From Rhodococcus sp. SMB37 (GTDB taxonomy: Bacteria; Actinomycetota; Actinomycetes; Mycobacteriales; Mycobacteriaceae), in the NCBI RefSeq assembly GCF_004345605.1, contig NZ_SLVY01000010.1:62001-126000 (forward strand): a stretch of DNA of 64,000 bases. Reading direction: 5' to 3'. A program made the position numbers and the translations under genes. The notes beneath the pieces are model-generated. The model made no database searches, was not told the origin of the DNA, and saw only the letters and a list, made by a program, of their open reading frames with translations. This document shows, piece by piece, positions 63,254-64,000 of the stretch; the first letter of the stretch is position 1; every line of letters starts with the position of its first letter.

Positions 63254-63401
63254 CCACTGTGTGCACCGATCAAATTAGCACCGGCGCCGAGAACTATCCA
63301 CAGAAATGTATGATTTTCTGTGTTGAAAGAAAAAGATTATTTGTCGTGTCGTAGATACATCGACTCAAGCTCTGCACGAATGGGTAGCGAGGTCGATCGC
63401 G

Positions 63402-63632
63402 ATGACCGACGAGACGCGCATAGCACTGAAGAACCACAGGTATCTCGTGTCGCGATACGGATTCGACAACGTCCGACTCGTCTGGAACACAGACACCCTG
63501 CTCTACGGCGTCGACGGGTGGGCGGACTTCGACGAACTGTCCGTGCCGGGGTTCACGTCGGCGACTGAGTGCTTCGTGCACGCGGAGCGGCATTTCCTAG
63601 GTATGGACGCGCCGGACGCCGAGGTTCGGTGA
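63402..63632 (+). CDS. Small hypothetical protein
   Basis: A 76-residue protein from the ATG at 63402. The composition is normal for a folded protein (RYLVSRYGFDNVRLVWNTDTLLYG, FDELSVPGFTSATECFVHAERHFLG). No family is recognised. GAGG stands 11 bases ahead, a little far. It ends one base before the stop of the MerR gene, tail to tail. An AT-rich upstream region supports real transcription. Confidence 0.5.
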   Translation: MTDETRIALKNHRYLVSRYGFDNVRLVWNTDTLLYGVDGWADFDELSVPGFTSATECFVHAERHFLGMDAPDAEVR

Positions 63633-63950
63633 TCACTCGCTGCGCCGGGTGTCGCGTTTCGCGCCAAGGTTTTCGAGCTGAGTCTCGAGGTACAGGTTGT
63701 CTGCTTCCAGCTCGAGGATGCGGGCAACGCCGGCGATGTTGATCCCGTCGGCGACGAGTTCACCGATCCGCTGCAGGATCACCAGGTCGTCGTCGCTGTA
63801 GCGGCGGGTACCGCCGCTCGTTCTGGCCGGAGTGAGCAGGCCCCGCCGCTCGTACAGTCGCAGCGTCTGAGGTTCGATACCGGACAGCTCGGACGCCACC
63901 GTGATGCCGTACACCCCGATGCGGGATCGGGGGGTCGACTCGTGTGCCAC
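63633..63950 (-). CDS. MerR family transcriptional regulator (HspR-like)
   Basis: A 105-residue regulator from the GTG at 63950, preceded by GGAGG at nine bases. The winged helix-turn-helix is clear: VYGITVASELSGIEPQTLRLYERRGLLTPARTSGGTRRYSDDDL (within about 13-56). A leucine-rich C-terminal helix (about 75-95) would mediate dimerisation. The length and RRYSDDDLVILQRI are reminiscent of HspR, the heat-shock repressor, but dnaK is not in the window. A TACAGA/TCTGTA palindrome lies 32 bp upstream. Confidence 0.85.
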   Translation of the reverse strand: MAHESTPRSRIGVYGITVASELSGIEPQTLRLYERRGLLTPARTSGGTRRYSDDDLVILQRIGELVADGINIAGVARILELEADNLYLETQLENLGAKRDTRRSE

Positions 63951-63981
63951 CCCATGCCTCCGGTTCCGACGTTGCACCGTT

Positions 63982-63997
63982 TACAGATACTTCTGTA
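63982..63997. promoter_or_regulatory. Palindrome upstream of the MerR gene
   Basis: TACAGATACTTCTGTA has 6-bp arms around TACT and ends three bases before the window edge. It is a fitting site for self-regulation by the MerR-type protein. Confidence 0.45.
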
Positions 63998-64000
63998 CGA

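Overview
The window is high-GC actinobacterial DNA and most probably comes from a Rhodococcus or a close Nocardiaceae relative. The clues are the lpqE/radA and carD-ispD-ispF-cysS-rlmB synteny known from Mycobacterium and Rhodococcus, many GTG starts with ATGA/GTGA stop-start overlaps, a mycobacterial-type LexA box, and a large KstR-controlled sterol catabolic region. The species cannot be fixed from sequence reading alone. No tRNA, rRNA, CRISPR array or replication origin was seen.

Layout. 1-7.6 kb is housekeeping: the 5' end of a Y-family DNA polymerase (dinB) with an SOS box over its start, a crotonase, radA, the lipoprotein lpqE, then carD and the ispD-ispF-cysS-rlmB series. 7.7-11.8 kb holds a small unknown gene and the three 5-oxoprolinase genes (pxpA, pxpB, pxpC), split by the magnesium channel gene mgtE. 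11.8-20.8 kb carries a Tat-exported GMC-type cholesterol oxidase with a clear promoter, a TetR regulator, a zinc-type ABC uptake operon, a LacI regulator and a fused trehalose-phosphatase/GH15 trehalase gene.

20.8-44.3 kb is the sterol catabolic core. kstR and fadE34 diverge around a perfect KstR palindrome. A second box precedes the side-chain operon fadE28-fadE29-chsH2-chsH1-ltp2, which is followed by a mycofactocin-type SDR. After an MFS pump and an ABC exporter come a secreted hydrolase, a second and structurally unrelated (VAO-type, class II) cholesterol oxidase, an Rv3538-like double-hotdog hydratase and kstD. kshA and hsaADCB diverge from a region with two more KstR boxes. Together these genes could oxidise the sterol 3-OH, shorten the C17 side chain, open ring B (KstD plus KshA) and cleave ring A (HsaA-D). 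kshB, hsaEFG, cyp125 and the mce4 genes are not in the window.

44.4-64 kb is more accessory: a frameshifted flavin oxidoreductase gene with an SDR and an MFS transporter, a DUF4193 gene, a three-gene membrane operon (YihY-like, esterase, MprF-like), and a four-gene oxidoreductase cluster of unknown substrate (zinc ADH, SnoaL-like, TIM-barrel isomerase, SDR). Then come an internally deleted IS1380-like element whose ends and 4-bp target duplication can be read, a divergent gabD/gabT pair with a DUF3830 gene, a SLAC1/TehA-type channel, two small unknown proteins and a MerR regulator. All stretches without a gene are shorter than about 300 bases; the notable ones are described as sites.
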